Shown: positions 40,763 to 56,265, numbered from the stretch's first letter. The stretch: DNA of 64,000 nucleotides from Epiperipatus broadwayi (GCA_028023455.1 JAQFVV010012476.1:1965820-2029819); one strand, 5' to 3'. The notes: generated by a model not told the origin, from the letters alone. Made by a program: numbers and translations.

Positions 40763-42862
40763 GAAACTTACTATAGTTTTGTAATCAGTAAATATCTCTT
40801 GTTTTATTCATTCTTGTGTAAGGAAATATAAATATCTGAAATGGCCGTTTTAAATTCTACTTTACAATTGAAATTTTTTTCTCTTTCTTCTTTAAAGCAT
40901 GGTTTCAAACATTACATTCAAAAATTTTCTTTAAAGAAAAATTAAAATTCGTGTTCTAATCCGACTCTCTTATCAGATATAAAGAAAAATAGATCTCGTG
41001 AGAATCCTCAACTTAACCAAATTAAATAATTAAACAGGTGTATAGTTGCTGCTGCCCTCTTCAATCTCTTTATTGAAATACAACATTGTAATTACTCTAA
41101 AAGCTACAGACAATTTCATATAACGTTAATGTAAATTGATTTTACAAATAAGTTTAAATTATGTTAATGAAGTAATAAGAAAATGATAATGTTATGGATT
41201 TATTAATTAAGGTTTGAAAATATAAAAATAGGCAGTCTTTAAAATATTCTAACGTAGAACAAAAGCCTCTCCAGAGAAATACCCATATTTGGCGGTAAGT
41301 ATTTGCAACTTCTCATCCTTGTTTCACTCTTTAGCTAATTATATATAGTTACTCAATTACTGGTCAATATTGCATGGTTATCTGATGACCTATGTCTAGA
41401 TACTCAAATTAAAAATTATACGTTTGATTACAACCTGAAAAAAAAATCAGTTTTTATCTTACCTGAATTCAAATCCCAGATCATGAGAACAATTATTGTT
41501 TTATAGAGTCTTCTTTTTAAAGATGTGTGAGTTAATGATAAAGGCTAAGTCATAGACTGAGTATTCTTAAGTATTAAAATAAAATTACCGTCACCATGAA
41601 TGAAAGTTGAAATCGTATCATAACTGTGTTACTTTTTTAGTCGTAATATCTACACAGATTACTGTAGGATTTAATTTTTTCAGCTATAAGCAACTTAATA
41701 TCCTCAGCTACTCAGACATCCAATAGTGAATAGTATATTGGGTTAGCTATGGGTCTGCTATTTGGATCACTTTAATCTATTTGAGAAAAATTCAAAGTTT
41801 TATTCATGTTTAAACTTTAAATCATGAATATTACAGGAGACATATAAGAACTGCTCTCCAAATCTAAGGTGTAAGAATAAATTGTATTACATATTGGTGT
41901 GATTACCACTGATAAATAATCAAAAGCTAGTTGTAAGTTTTAGAATTCTGTTGCATAAATTCTTAAACTAGGCCCTAAGAAAAGATTTTTTGCGTCTTTC
42001 TGTCTTTCTCTCTTTCTTTAATCTTTTTCTGTATTCCTACTTCAGTTTTTAAATTCTTCTGGTCATTATTCATTCATGATTTTGATTGTCTAATTTTTTA
42101 ATCATACATACACACACACTTATATATATATATATAAATATTCAAATACAGTGCTTTTCCAACTCTTATGTAATTTATGGTTTCATAATTAATCAAATGT
42201 TAATATATTTCTCATTACCTTTGGTCTAATATAACAAGTCTATTTCACATATAGTTTCCCATGTAAATTGGAAATAAGCTGTATGTAAAATAGACTATGG
42301 TTATGTCTGGACTGTATCAGATTTCATACTTGTTTAGAAATTTGGTAAATCTGCAATGTATATATTATATCGGGTCTGTTATATGGCACATGTTAATATA
42401 AGTGTGTGCACAAATATATATATAAAGTTAAAATGAAAAGTAGAAATAAACACAAACAAAACATTTTGTAGATATTTTCTACATTTCCTGAATAAAAATA
42501 ATAAATAAAGGGCTAAATAACTCTGCATTTCAAACAGAATTTTATTATAAATTAAAACATTTAAAAGGGTCTAAATAAATAATTATTATTAAATTCTGAT
42601 TTTGAATTTAAAAACAAGCATGTTTTTGATAATTGTATACATTTTTTTTATCTATTTTTAAAAATCTTTGTAGATTAAAAATTCCAAAAAAGTAGCTTTT
42701 AATTAAAAACATGTAGACCACACCTTTGGTAAAATTTCAAAGTTGCTTTTGAAAGGGTTAGTGATCTATTTGAAAAGATAAAAAAAACTTTGTTTACAAT
42801 TAAGGTGTTTTTATCACCTCAGATAACTCTTTTAAAAAATGCTGATAAAAATATCAGTTCAG
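40763..42862. other. AT-rich non-coding stretch
   Basis: No gene is recognised. Short TA runs at 42121-42135 and 42415-42423. Confidence 0.5.
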
Positions 42863-42958
42863 TTTGGTTTTAATATTTTTGAGAAGTGACCAAATTGGCC
42901 AACTGCTAACTTTGGTTTTAATGTTTTTGAGAAGCAGTTGGCTAATAGCTAATATATT
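42863..42958. repeat. 48-bp tandem duplication
   Basis: TTTGGTTTTAATATTTTTGA (42863) recurs as TTTGGTTTTAATGTTTTTGA (42911). Both are followed by GAAG and a copy of the (A)GTTGGC/ATTGGCC text. Two units of 48 bp. Confidence 0.65.
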
Positions 42959-43960
42959 GTAAGAGTTAACTGCAATTTGTTGGTCAATGTAGTAGAGAGT
43001 GGCAACAATTAGTTGGCCAGAGAATTGGCTGGCAGAATTATACAGAGAACTACCATATGATCTACAGATCAATGGTAGAGTTTGAATTCACATGAAAATG
43101 AAAATTACCCACTTTTTTGCATTGAAATTCATAGCCTTAAAAGTATTCTGGAAAACAGCTTGCTGGCTTGAAATATATCAAATCCTAGATCAAGTGGAAC
43201 AAATTGAATGCCAATGATTTACCTGACTATGTCTGTTTCATGATTGTGCCTATCCTGGAGTGACCAAGCTCACCAACAGATACTCACCTTGTTGGCCTAA
43301 AGTCTACCAGCTTGCTCAATTCCATCAGCTTGATAAAGAAGTAGTTATACATATGCTGATGTATTTATATGCAGAGAAGCACAGATAAACATATATAGCT
43401 GAGGGTGAGTAAAGTTATATCTAATGATAATAAAATTTTAAATAATTTCTTTCTTTAAAAAATGACATTATAAAAAGTGAGAAAAAGTGAGATATATAAT
43501 ATAGAATAGTATTATCTTAAATTTTTTAAACTCTATATTTTTATAAAAGAGTAACACAAATAAATAACCCTGCTTGGATTAAAAAAGGTATAAGAGTCAG
43601 ATTTAACAGTTAAAAGATATTTTAAAATCTTTTAGAGATTAGTAACCTGTGATTGTGAGACACATACAGAACAGTATGATTTTAAAATAATCATTTGTTG
43701 AAGAAATATTATTAAATATGTTTATTAAAAATGAAAACTTTTATTATGGACCATCAAAAAGTTAAATAGCATGATTCATATTTTTTTATACTTTCAATAT
43801 TGAATTAATTATGAAAAGTATATTTTGAATAGCTTTATTATTGTAATAAATTAAAATATGATATAAACATCAGTGTGCACATACACATGCACTCACACAT
43901 ATATAAAATTTTAAATAAGTTTTGTTCATATATGATAATTCAAATATATTGAGAAATTAT
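42959..43960. other. AT-rich non-coding stretch
   Basis: No gene is recognised. A short CA-rich run lies at 43876-43900. Confidence 0.5.
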
Positions 43961-44380
43961 AATGCCACATGAATGTGTTTGTATATAAATCAATGAGTGT
44001 CAGATAGACACATATGTAAATTTTAATCATTTTTATTATTATTGATATTTTATCTCATTTAAAAGTGACAACTAAAATGATTATTTTATAGCAAATCAAA
44101 TGTGTTCAAAAGTTACATGCACACAAATGTATGTGTGTATATATATGTAAGTTATATTGCAAATACCCAATGTGTATCAGCGAGATACTTATATGTAAAA
44201 TTTTAATCATTTATTTTATCATTAAATGTCAATTCAAAAATGTTCATTTTATAATAAGCCACATGTCTGTGTGCTGTCTGATTTTAATTAAATCTATTGT
44301 AACATATATATATAAATCAATGTAATAACTTGAATTTTGTAAATCATATACATGTAAATCACAATGTGATAATTTTTATT
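43961..44380. repeat. Diverged tandem repeat, period about 176 bp
   Basis: AATGAGTGTCAGATAGACAC (43993) and AATGTGTATCAGCGAGATAC (44169) begin two related blocks that continue TATGTAAA.TTTTAATCATTT and later ATTTTATA..AA.CA.ATGT. A third weaker start, AATCAATGTAATAA, appears near 44315. The repeat is old; family unknown. Confidence 0.55.
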
Positions 44381-44599
44381 GTATATTAATCAAAATCAGA
44401 AGACTTATGTATATAGCCATATTCTAAAGTTTTATTTTTATTTTGTTATTAATAAACTTGAATTCAATTGTTAAAACTGTATTAAATCATCATTTCTTGA
44501 TCACTATAGCAGTAATAGAGCTTGTGTTATTCTGAACTACATTTGTGTATAATGGCTGATACATAAATGGGAATTTATTTCATAATTAAGGTACATTCC
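44381..44599. other. AT-rich spacer
   Basis: AATAAACTTGAATTCAATTG near 44451 resembles the GAATT-type LINE tails at 34.2 and 46.87 kb, so a LINE 3' end fragment is possible. Nothing else is recognised. Confidence 0.35.
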
Positions 44600-45140
44600 A
44601 GTATGACATTGTCCTGGTTTGGTGCAAGGAGAATATTTTTAAAGCCCCTGCACTATATTTTATTTTGCTTTAGTTTATATTAGAAATGAAGTGCATTAAT
44701 GGCACTAAGTGGCCAGAGTATTGATGATGAACAGTATGTTTTAAAAGCCCAGCATTATTGTTTAGATTTTTCTGATTATGTATTCTGATGGATTAGCATT
44801 TAAATGATGCATCCAAATTAATGATTTCAATAATCTGCCACACGCTTGCTAAATAGTTAGCCTGGTTTACAGGAGACCCATTTCAAATCCACTCACAAGA
44901 TTGATTGTTGATTTAGTGTATTAATTTATTTTTGATTTCTAATCATTCATGAAGATGAATGGTTATTTTGAGTATTACTTAAAAGAGTACTTATACTTGC
45001 TTTTGTTTTGAATAATGCTGGTAGATCTATGGTAATTATACTTTTAGTTGCTCTAAGGAGTAACTGAACTGATGTCCTCTGATCTACTAACTGGAGTGAT
45101 CTCTCAGAGATCTTTTGATCTCATGATCTCTCTTAATAGA
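44600..45140. repeat. Dispersed repeat R1, copy 2
   Basis: It aligns with 705-1212: CACTAAGTGGCCAGAG (44714-44729), GGTTTACAGGAGACCCATTT (44864-44883) then CAAATCC, GATTGATTGTTGATTTA, and ATTCATGAAGATGAATGGTT in place of the copy 1 ATTCATGATAATGAATGATT. It ends in TTTTAGTTGCTCTAAGGAGT, shared with copy 3. No coding frame. Confidence 0.65.
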
Positions 45141-46890
<1,750 letters not shown>

Positions 46891-46933
<43 letters not shown>

Positions 46934-46975
46934 GTTGTTGTTGTTGTTGTTGTTATTATTATTATTTTTTTTAAG
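46891..46975. repeat. (ATT)n-(GTT)n-(ATT)n compound microsatellite
   Basis: ATT units pass to GTT (about 46934-46953) and back. On the minus strand this is also the A/T-rich tail of the SINE fragment at 46976-47035. Confidence 0.9.
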
Positions 46976-47035
46976 TGTCATAGCATCGGCTGGAATGCGA
47001 ACCCGCAACCTGGGCAACCCATAACCAGTGCAAGA
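46976..47035 (-). repeat. tRNA-related SINE fragment, copy 3
   Basis: The minus strand reads GTTGCGGGTTCGCATTCCAG, then CCGATGCTATGACA and a poly-A/(AAT)n tail. It matches the 3' part of the copy at 17811-17911, including the T-arm/B-box and acceptor-like end. The 5' part is missing where an (ACT)/(ATT) array begins. Confidence 0.7.
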
Positions 47036-47051
47036 CTACTACTACTACTAC

Positions 47052-47082
<31 letters not shown>

Positions 47083-47122
47083 GTTATTGTTATTGTTGTT
47101 GTTATTATTATTATTATTATTA
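47036..47122. repeat. (ACT)n-(ATT)n-(GTT)n compound microsatellite
   Basis: A trinucleotide tract with unit changes, next to the SINE fragment. Confidence 0.9.
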
Positions 47123-48639
47123 TTTGTAACAAAACCCATACCTCTCACTATAGAATATACTACCTAATATATCTATGACGTAGCAAACATACATGCCTAT
47201 GTATTTATATTTAATTAAAATCATTTTGACTTAAGTATTGTTGTTCAAAACTTCTGAATTTGTTCTCATAAACTATAATGAATTTCCAACGTGTATTTAT
47301 GGTCATCCATAGGAATCCAAGTGCCAATCTTATACGAATATAAGAATTATGCGAAGTGAATATATTACCAACAAGAACACTATCTTACATAATGTGAGAG
47401 TGGTTTTTGACCATTGGCTAGCTCTGTCGCATGGTCGGGTGACGTCACAGCTGGAAGTAGCTACAAATGGGGTTAAGATTTTTTTTCACGCAAAAAATAA
47501 ATAAATACATGGATCTGCAGAGAAAATATCACAATAAGATTTGTTTTGAGTTTCATTATCAAATCAGTTTTATTGAAGACTTCTAAAGATCATTAATATT
47601 CTTTGATCCTTTAGATAAATAAAAAAAAAATTCAATATTATATGTTTCTTTTTATATTTAATATTATATAAATGTAATTAATACTCTGTCATTTCGATAC
47701 ACACACATACGGCATTCTTTCCAATAGATTTCTCATACATAAATCAAGTAGTGAAGGTCGATACTAAGAAAAAGTTTATTTCACGTGATCTCTGACAATA
47801 ATTACATTATTTATATCTGCAATTAAATAAGTCTTTAAGAAAATTTCATTAAGTTAACTTAGATTGTCACCTTCACTTATTATAATCGGTAAAAGTTTCT
47901 TTCTCATAAAATCAGTAATTAAAGTTCTTTACCTGAATTTCCCTGGGGAATTAGTGGAAGCAGATTTATTTATTTTAAAGAGTCCTGTTCATCACAGGTA
48001 ATAACAGATAATTCAATGCAAAGGATCCCGATCTTTATGTCTGTTTATGTCCATTGGTTGACAAGGTTCAGCTTGGTTCCACATTGGGAATTATGTTTTA
48101 TTTCAAGGCAGCTTGGTTTTATTAGGCGAGGCAGCTGCAGCTGGTCAGAATTAGGGCTTTGAATTCGATACGGTATGCTCTTACCCCGACATTTCTTTTG
48201 GATCCGCCATTATATAAGAAAAATATTTAAAACTTTTAATATTTTGATTTAATATTTTTCTGTTCATGGCTGTTCTGGGAGACTCTCTTTTATAGCCCCC
48301 AGCATTTGTTCTAGAAGTTTCTTTTGACTTCACTTCCTGTTTCCAATGCTGACTAACTAAATCTGTTTGACATTTGAAAACTTTTATCATAGCTTTTATT
48401 GTACATAAAAGAAAGTGAAATCTCATTTCTGTGGAAAACCTCAGTTTTTTAAACATGAAACAAAAATCTTGTTCCTCTCTTTTCAACTACTTAATCCATT
48501 CATACACAAATTTGTCACATGCACATATACATCGTTTCAAAATGACAGAGTCCCTTCCCCGCGCTTGTGTATTTGTAACCACCACCACGTAATAAAAATT
48601 AAATATTATATCTCTACATCTACATACATGTTTAAATAC
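47123..48639. other. Non-coding stretch
   Basis: Somewhat less AT-rich than neighbouring regions. The 101-codon minus-strand frame at 48181-48486 has no recognisable motif. No gene can be supported. Confidence 0.45.
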
Positions 48640-49125
<486 letters not shown>

Positions 49126-49351
49126 CTCATTACCATATATATATATATATATATGGTGTGAGTGTGTAAATAAATAATTTAGTGGTACATATAATGGTAA
49201 TCTTATGGAAGGAAATTAATCTTCGAACATGCATTAATAAACTCTAAGCATAAGTGTTACATTTATGTTTTTAAAATACTTATTGATGGGTAAGCACACA
49301 CAAATTTAATCCTATAGCACATGTGTAAAGAATAATTTCATTTCATAAGAT

Positions 49352-49388
<37 letters not shown>

Positions 49389-49409
49389 ATCTGTCATTGT
49401 TAATAGTAG
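49126..49409. other. AT-rich spacer with TA runs
   Basis: CCATATATATAT...ATATGG palindrome at 49132-49156 and a (TA)n run at 49354-49385. No gene. Confidence 0.5.
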
Positions 49410-49562
49410 CATAAAATGCTGAAACAGAATGTATAGATTCTTTAATAGAATTAATTGAGCTAAATATACTTTTGATTCTCGTGTATCGTGATATACAAGC
49501 ATCAAATTATACTTGGCTCAATTCTATTATAGAATCTATAAATTTTGTTTCTACACTTTATA
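49410..49562. repeat. Foldback hairpin between TA runs
   Basis: GAAACAGAATGTATAGATTC (49421) pairs imperfectly with GAATCTATAAATTTTGTTTC (ending 49551). GAATTAATTGAGC pairs with GCTCAATTC further in. (TA)n lies on both sides, so the insertion site may have been a TA microsatellite. No clear target duplication. Confidence 0.65.
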
Positions 49563-50214
49563 TATATATATATGTCAGGAAATGATAATGAATGATAATG
49601 AAGATGGTCATTTTGCATTGGTATAAAAGATAGGGTTATTGAAAAGTATATTAACATTTGATTAATGAATCACAAAATCAGAAATTATATTTGTACACAG
49701 TGTGTTCCAATAAAAACCTAATTGTTCTTTTTAAGCTGCCTGTTGTACCATTTATGATTCTATGTATGTGTTATCTAGTGATATAGATTAGTTATTTATC
49801 ATTAAAACTTTAAGGTGCTATTCTGTCTGGATCCGTGTTACAATATGAAATGTGATAGTGTGATTCATACTTTCATGTATCATCTTCAATACTTGGCCTA
49901 CCACTATAATATTTGACAAACCATTTGAAACATTCTTGAAATGCATGGCTTCACTGCTATATTCAGTTTGAATTATTTCAACATATTGGTAGCTATATTG
50001 CCTAATTTTAAACAAAATTTAAAGCTAGCATTCTTTTTCATCATAGATTGAAGCAAATACACTATGATAATTCATATAATAATTTGTGATCCCGACACAC
50101 TATCCTTTTAAAATTTTTGTGATGAATAGCTGTAACACATGGTTGATTAAAAAGCAGCAATATAGATAAGTTGAAAAAAGAATCAGTTATGTGTCACTTT
50201 TCTATTGGGACATA

Positions 50215-50250
<36 letters not shown>

Positions 50251-50284
50251 TATTAATCAATGTCTGTATTCCAATTATAATAAA
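49563..50284. other. AT-rich non-coding stretch
   Basis: No gene is recognised. (TA)n at 50219-50247. Confidence 0.5.
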
Positions 50285-50465
50285 ATATATGTAATTATTC
50301 AAAACAATACAATAATTAATACAGTAAAACAATATTTTAAAAAACAAATATATACCAATTTAATAGAAGTACTTTCAACTATCTATGTAGTCGTTGTCAA
50401 CTAGATTCAAATTGTATTAGAAAAAAATGTTACAAATGTAAACAAAAAGTAATACGTCATACATC

Positions 50466-50682
50466 AATTTTCCCACAATTCATTAATTTTTATATTGGCG
50501 GCCTGTCTATTTATCAACTGTTGCTTTTCACTTTTTATTAACATAGCTTCTTTAATTTTGAGTTTATTATTATTTCTTTCAATACACAAAATCTTAACTT
50601 TATTAAAATCAAAATCAAAACCATAATTACATGTTACATTATGATCAAAAAATACTGATGGTGATACATCATCAAGAGAATG
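50466..50682 (-). pseudogene. Penelope-like C-terminal (GIY-YIG region) fragment, left arm
   Basis: The frame includes FFDHNVTCNYGFDFDFNKVK, then ILCIERNNNK and LINRQAANIKINELWEN before the stop. H...F-D-F-D-x-x-K-V/I-L-x-x-E-x-N-x-x-x-R/K-x-x-x-E-A/M is the tail typical of Penelope-like elements after the GIY-YIG nuclease, where the H-N-x-D...K-I-L...E...N block recurs. No internal stop is present in this arm, but the RT and the start of the nuclease are absent. Confidence 0.6.
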
Positions 50683-50689
50683 TTAGAAA

Positions 50690-50900
50690 TGATGATGTAT
50701 CACCATGAGTATTTTTTGATCATAATGTAACATGTAATTATGGTTTTGATTTTGATTTTAATAAAGTTAAGATTTTGTGTATTGAAAGAAATAATAATAA
50801 ATGCAAAATTAAAGAAGCTATGTTAATAAAAAGTGAAAAGCAACAGTTGATAAACAGACAGGCTGCCAATATAAAAATTAATGAATTGTGGGAAAATTGA
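50690..50900 (+). pseudogene. Penelope-like C-terminal (GIY-YIG region) fragment, right arm
   Basis: The same protein fragment as the left arm, on the plus strand, ending at TGA 50898-50900. It has gained a TGA near 50707 (CCA TGA GTA where the other arm has CCA TCA GTA) and one K/C-type difference (AAATGCAAA against AAACTCAAA). The UTR after the stop contains CTAGTTGACAACGACTACAT, which recurs in altered form at 56400. Confidence 0.6.
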
Positions 50901-51084
50901 TGTATGACGTATTACTTTTTGTTTACATTTGTAACGTTTTTTTTCTAATACAATTTGAATCTAGTTGACAACGACTACATAGATAGTTGAAAGTACTTCT
51001 ATTAAATTGGTATATATTTGTTTTTTAAAATATTGTTTTACTGTATTAATTATTGTATTGTTTTGAATAATTATATATATATAT

Positions 51085-53298
51085 TGTAACGATCCAGAAA
51101 ATAGCCTTAACGTAATCTGCACTACGGGGCACCATCTAGGCATTTGAACCTAGAAAAATTTATAAAGTAGGCAGATACGTAAGTCAAAAAAAAATATTTT
51201 TTTTTTTATTTTGAATTTTGCATCCGGTCGTTAGCCCATGTCACTAGCTCAGTGGAATAGCAGAGATTAAACAATATAAGATCTTATCTAATTAGATTTC
51301 AACATTAAAAAATAAATAAAATAAGCCACTGCCAGTAATTAACATACAAACATTTATTTATGCACATATATATATAAGATTTAAAATTATTTTAGTATTA
51401 GTTTACATTTTAACATTTAACATTATTTTTAACTTTGATTTTGATTTTAATTTACCTTTAATTACTATTATATTCTAATTTTACATTTTAATTAAGTTCG
51501 CACAGATGGGATTATAAAAGCTTGTTATAATAAGTTGCTATAGATCGGTTACATAGATTACACAGTTAAAAAAATTACAAAGTAAACATAAGCGATCAAA
51601 ATATAAAATTATTGATTACTGACAATTGCGGAGGGAAATTTATATGTAACCAATAGTATTCACCATAAGATACTTGCATTGTCACCAATAACTTAAAAGA
51701 CATCCGAATAAATACATTTTAGATACTCACCGTAAGGTATCATTATTTATCGAATGTCTATATATTTTGATCAAATATGAAAACGCAAAACATAGTTAAC
51801 CGATAAACAATCCATGCAAGCGTCTATAAACAACTTAAATTTAATGCATTTTTATTTAGGGTCGAGCATGAATACTACATAGATTTGCATTGAAATTAAA
51901 ATATTCTATCCCTATTTAACCTTAGGCTAAAATTCGCAGTCAAACTGGCATCAATCCATCTGATACATCGATGTATTCAATGTAATACGAAATACAGCAG
52001 CACCAAAAGAATTAAGAAAAGACATTGACTCTCAATCAGATAGGAATATTACATCTATCTAACAAGAAGAACAATAAAAAAAAAACTCCATAGAAAGGAA
52101 CTGCGTTCTCCATCTTATAATTCCTTCCATAGGCAAACGGGTGAGTGCGGCGTATATATAAACGATTCTGTCCGTAGCGAATCAATATTACATCTACTAA
52201 TCACACCAATATATCCAATCCATTGACCCAATCTAACCACGAAACAAATAACCTAAGATTACCCTCCCCTAATATGACTTTACGAATCTATACAGCCATT
52301 CACGCCCGACTTAAGTTTAACATTTTTATAATTAATTTAACGGAAACCAAAAATCATAATAAAACTTAAAAGAACAAAAAATAAATAAATGGAAATGATT
52401 TTACAAAATAAATACATTAAATAAAATTATAACTAATTAATAAATAGTATCGGTCAGATAGAATAATATTGCAATTATTTAAATCTGGAAAGTTTTAATT
52501 TACTGTTCATAAACTTACGGTTATTTAAATAGTTCATCTTCATATATTCCTTGCCGTTTGAACATGAATTCTCACGTCGTCCGAAGGTTGGTATCCTGTT
52601 GGCCGATTTATTTATCCATCCGGAGATTTTTTTAGTGTAGTTGGTCCTCAATGTAGAAACGATGGCTCATTTTTCTTCCTTTCTTAGCAGAACTGAAGGG
52701 ATTGAAGCTGTGCGTCTTTTTCAATCCCCTCAGCACTAACACCTAGCTGTTACATCATAATAATCATCAATAACTAGTCACTGATTAATAATTTCCAAAT
52801 TTTCCTTTTATATTAATGTGAAGGATTGAATTTACATTACGTCACCGATGCGATGGTCCTTTCGCTGCGGTCCGATTCCATAGGGATTTCTTCTTATTTG
52901 CTAACAGTTTCTATTGTTTTCTTATCTGACCGGTGTTTTTACATTTAAATGCCGAAGGCTGGTTTACATTTAACTAATTAACAATCATTTCCATTTCTGA
53001 TTAATTAACCTGTTTTCCAAATCAAAAATATATTTAAAGATAAATTTAAAGATATAATTTCATCTCCAAATCTTTTTAAAATTTAGTTTTAAAATACTTT
53101 TTCTTTAATAAAGTTTTATTTTAATAATTTTTCATTATCTGTGCGATTTAATTAATATATAAGAGTTTAAGATGATATTTAATTTCAATTTTTAATTCTT
53201 AAAGAAAATTTTTAAATGCGAACTTTTTAATTTACTTTCATGTTTAATAAATTTAAAAAAAAAACAAAACAATGTAACGAACGTCTATGCTCGTTACA
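51085..53298 (-). repeat. LTR, left copy (3' LTR in element orientation)
   Basis: 2214 bp, starting TGTAACGATCC and ending GTCTATGCTCGTTACA in plus-strand reading. It differs from the right copy at a few percent of positions by eye (for example CACCATCTAGGCATTTG against CGCCATCTAGGCGTTTG, and a short indel near 52515 / 55470). It has no long frame. The last 26 bp form an inverted pair TGTAACGA...TCGTTACA. Confidence 0.88.
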
Positions 53299-54044
53299 TA
53301 TCAGTAAAGTTACTTAAAAAAAAAATGATAAAAAAAAAAAAATTTTACTTAGGGTTAGTAATTACGGTACACGATTGACGAAGACATTTACAAAACATCC
53401 GGTTAATAATTTTACAAAAAGACTATCTACAAAAAGAAAAAGAAAATGTTGACTATCGCTTACCTAAGGACCATTTACGTTTACACCCCTCCCCACAAGA
53501 GTTCTATTTTATTTTATACATTTTATTTTTACACACGGCATAACAAGCAAGTTATTTTATAAATTATTTATTTAAAGAAGGTTGCATTGAGATAAATATG
53601 TTTTAAGAAATAATGGGTTTAAACGTGTATATTTGCAGAACAATTATAAATACCACCAACTTATTTATGACTGATTGAAATGCATAAATAGGGTTACACT
53701 TAAGTAATTCCCAAAGGTACTCATCGTAAGGCACCACATTTCGATCATAAACTTACGTGGCTGTGCACGCCTATACACGTTAAAGCATAATATATATCAA
53801 CAACAAAAAAAAAAACATATTTATTGCAACCTTTTGACTTTTTGTTTTTTTTAACAAAAATTAGTTTTAAATTTTTTTATATCTTTCCGTTGGTTTTTAA
53901 TATATGTGCTATTTCTTTCTGGCAGTGCTTTTATCAGATTTAAAGTATACGACTTTATGTAAACAGATAAAAATATTTCATTTTGACAAAATTTGCTCAG
54001 GGTATTTGTGGTTTATTAAAGATCGGCCCCATGTTGGGCGCCAT
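53299..54044 (-). other. Interior of the LTR element, non-coding
   Basis: 746 bp between the LTRs, with poly-A and poly-T patches and no gag, protease, RT or integrase text. A purine-rich minus-strand run GTGGGGAGGGGTG (about 53484-53496) looks like a polypurine tract but lies about 190 bp from the left LTR, not next to it. Confidence 0.7.
54026..54043 (-). promoter_or_regulatory. Candidate primer-binding site
   Basis: On the minus strand TGGCGCCCAACATGGGGC follows the LTR by one base. TGG at the start, complementary to a tRNA CCA end, and the GCGCCC...GGGGC composition are usual for LTR-element primer sites. The tRNA species is not assigned. Confidence 0.7.
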
Positions 54045-56265
54045 TGTAATGATCCGGAAAATAGCCTTAACGTAATCTGCACTACGGGGCGCCATCTAGG
54101 CGTTTGAACCTAGAAAAATTTATAAAGTAGGCAGATACGTAAGTCAAAAAAAAATATTTTTTTTTTATTTTGAATTTTGCATCCGGTTGTTAGCCCATGT
54201 CACTAGCTCAGTGGAATAGCAGAGATTAAACAATATAAGATCTTATCTAATTAGATTTCAACATTAAAAAATAAATAAAATAAGCCACTGCCAGTAATTA
54301 ACATACAAACATTTATTTATGCACATATATATAAGATTTAAAATTATTTTAGTATTAGTTTACATTTTAACACTTAACATTATTTTTAACTTTGATTTTG
54401 ATTTTAATTTACCTTTAATTACTATTATATTCTAATTTTACATTTTAATTAAGTTCGCACAGATGGGATTATAAAAGCTTGTTATAATAAGTTGCTATAG
54501 ATCGGTTACATAGATTACACGGTTAAAAACATTCCAAAGTAAACATAAGCGATCAAAATATAAAATTATTGATTACTGACAATTGCGGAGGGAAATTTAT
54601 ATGTAACCCAATAATATTCACCATAAGATACTTGCATTGTCACCAATAACTTAAAAGACATCCGAATAAATACATTTTAGATACTCACTGTAAGGTATCA
54701 TTATTTATCGAATGTCTATATATTTTGATCAAATATGAAAACGCAAAACATAGTTAACCGATAAACAATCCATGCAAGCGTCTATAAACAACTTAAATTT
54801 AATGCATTTTTATTTAGGGTCGAGCATGAATACTACATAGATTTGCATTGAAATTAAAATATTCTATCCCTATTTAACCTTAGGCTAAAATTCGCAGTCA
54901 AACTGGCATCAATCCATCTGATCCATCGATGTATTCAATGTAATACGAAATACGGCAGCACCAAAAGAATTAAGAAAAGACATTGACTCTCAATCAGATA
55001 GGAATATTACATCTATCTAACGAGAGGAACAATAAAAAAAAACTCCATAGAAAGGAACTGCGTTCTCCGTCTTATAATTCCTTCCATAGGCAAACGGGTG
55101 AGTGCGGCGTATATATAAACGATTCTGCCCGTAGCGAATCAATATTACATCTACTAATCACACCAATATATCCAATCCATTGACCCAATCTAACCACGAA
55201 ACAAATAACCTAAGATTACCCTCCCCTAATATGACTTTACGAATCTATACAGCCATTCACACCCGACTTAAGTTTAACATTTTTATAATTAATTTAACGG
55301 AAACCAAAAATCATAATAAAACTTAAAAGAACAAAAAATAAATAAATGGAAATGATTTTACAAAATAAATACATTAAATAAAATTATAACTAATTAATAA
55401 ATAGTATCGGTCAGATAGAATAATATTGCAATTATTTAAATCTGGAAAGTTTTAATTTACTGTTCATAAATTTTAAAGTTCTTATGGTTATTTAAATAGT
55501 TCATCTTCATATATTCCTTGCCGTTTGAACATGAATTCCCACGTCGTCCGAAGATTGGTATCCTGTTGGCCGATTTATTTATCCATCCGGAGATTTTTTT
55601 AGTGTAGTTGGTCCTCAATGTAGAAACGATGGCTCATTTTTCTTCCTTTCTTAGCAGAACTGAAGGGATTGAAGCTGTGCGTCTTTTTCAATCCCCTCAG
55701 CACTAACACCTAGCTGTTACATCGTAATAATCATCAATAACTAGTCACTGATTAATAATTTCCAAATTTTCCTTTTATATTAATGTGAAGGATTGAATTT
55801 ACATTATGTCACCGATGCGATGGTCCTTTCGCTGCGGTCCGATTCCATAGGGATTTCTTCTTATTTGCTAACAGTTTCTATTGTTTTCTTATCTGACCGG
55901 TGTTTTTACATTTAAATGCCGAAGGCTGGTTTACATTTAACTAATTAACAATCATTTCCATTTCTGATTAATTAACCTGTTTTCCAATTCAAAAATATAT
56001 TTAAAGATAAATTTAAAGATATAATTTCATCTCCAAATCTTTTTAAAATTTAGTTTTAAAATACTTTTTCTTTAATAAAGTTTTATTTTAATAATTTTTC
56101 ATTATCTGTGCGATTTAATTAATATATAAGAGTTCAAGATGATATTTAATTTCAATTTTTAATTCTTAAAGAAAATTTTTAAATGCGAACTTTTTAATTT
56201 ACTTTCATGTTTAATAAATTAAAAAAAAAAACAAAACAATGTAACGAACGTCTATGCTCGTTACA
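54045..56265 (-). repeat. LTR, right copy (5' LTR in element orientation)
   Basis: 2221 bp, starting TGTAATGATCC (one change from the left copy) and ending GTCTATGCTCGTTACA. Collinear with the left copy throughout. Confidence 0.88.

Larger units (their letters stand above)
50285..51080. mobile_element. Head-to-head pair of Penelope-like 3' fragments
   Basis: A near-perfect inverted repeat: the left arm (about 50285-50682) is the reverse complement of the right arm (about 50690-51080), with a centre of a few bases near 50683-50695. Each arm encodes a piece of a Penelope-like C-terminal domain, reading outward from the centre, followed by about 180 bp of 3' UTR. The arms differ at few positions, so the duplication is recent or arose with insertion. 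The LTR element starts 4 bp after the right arm. Confidence 0.72.

Noticed and set aside
42863-42958. Protein repeat encoded by the 48-bp units
   Set aside because: The short minus-strand frame across it is 72 codons without other support; the duplication alone explains the repeated residues.
48181-48486. 101-codon minus-strand open frame
   Set aside because: No family signature could be recognised, and there is no splice or promoter context.
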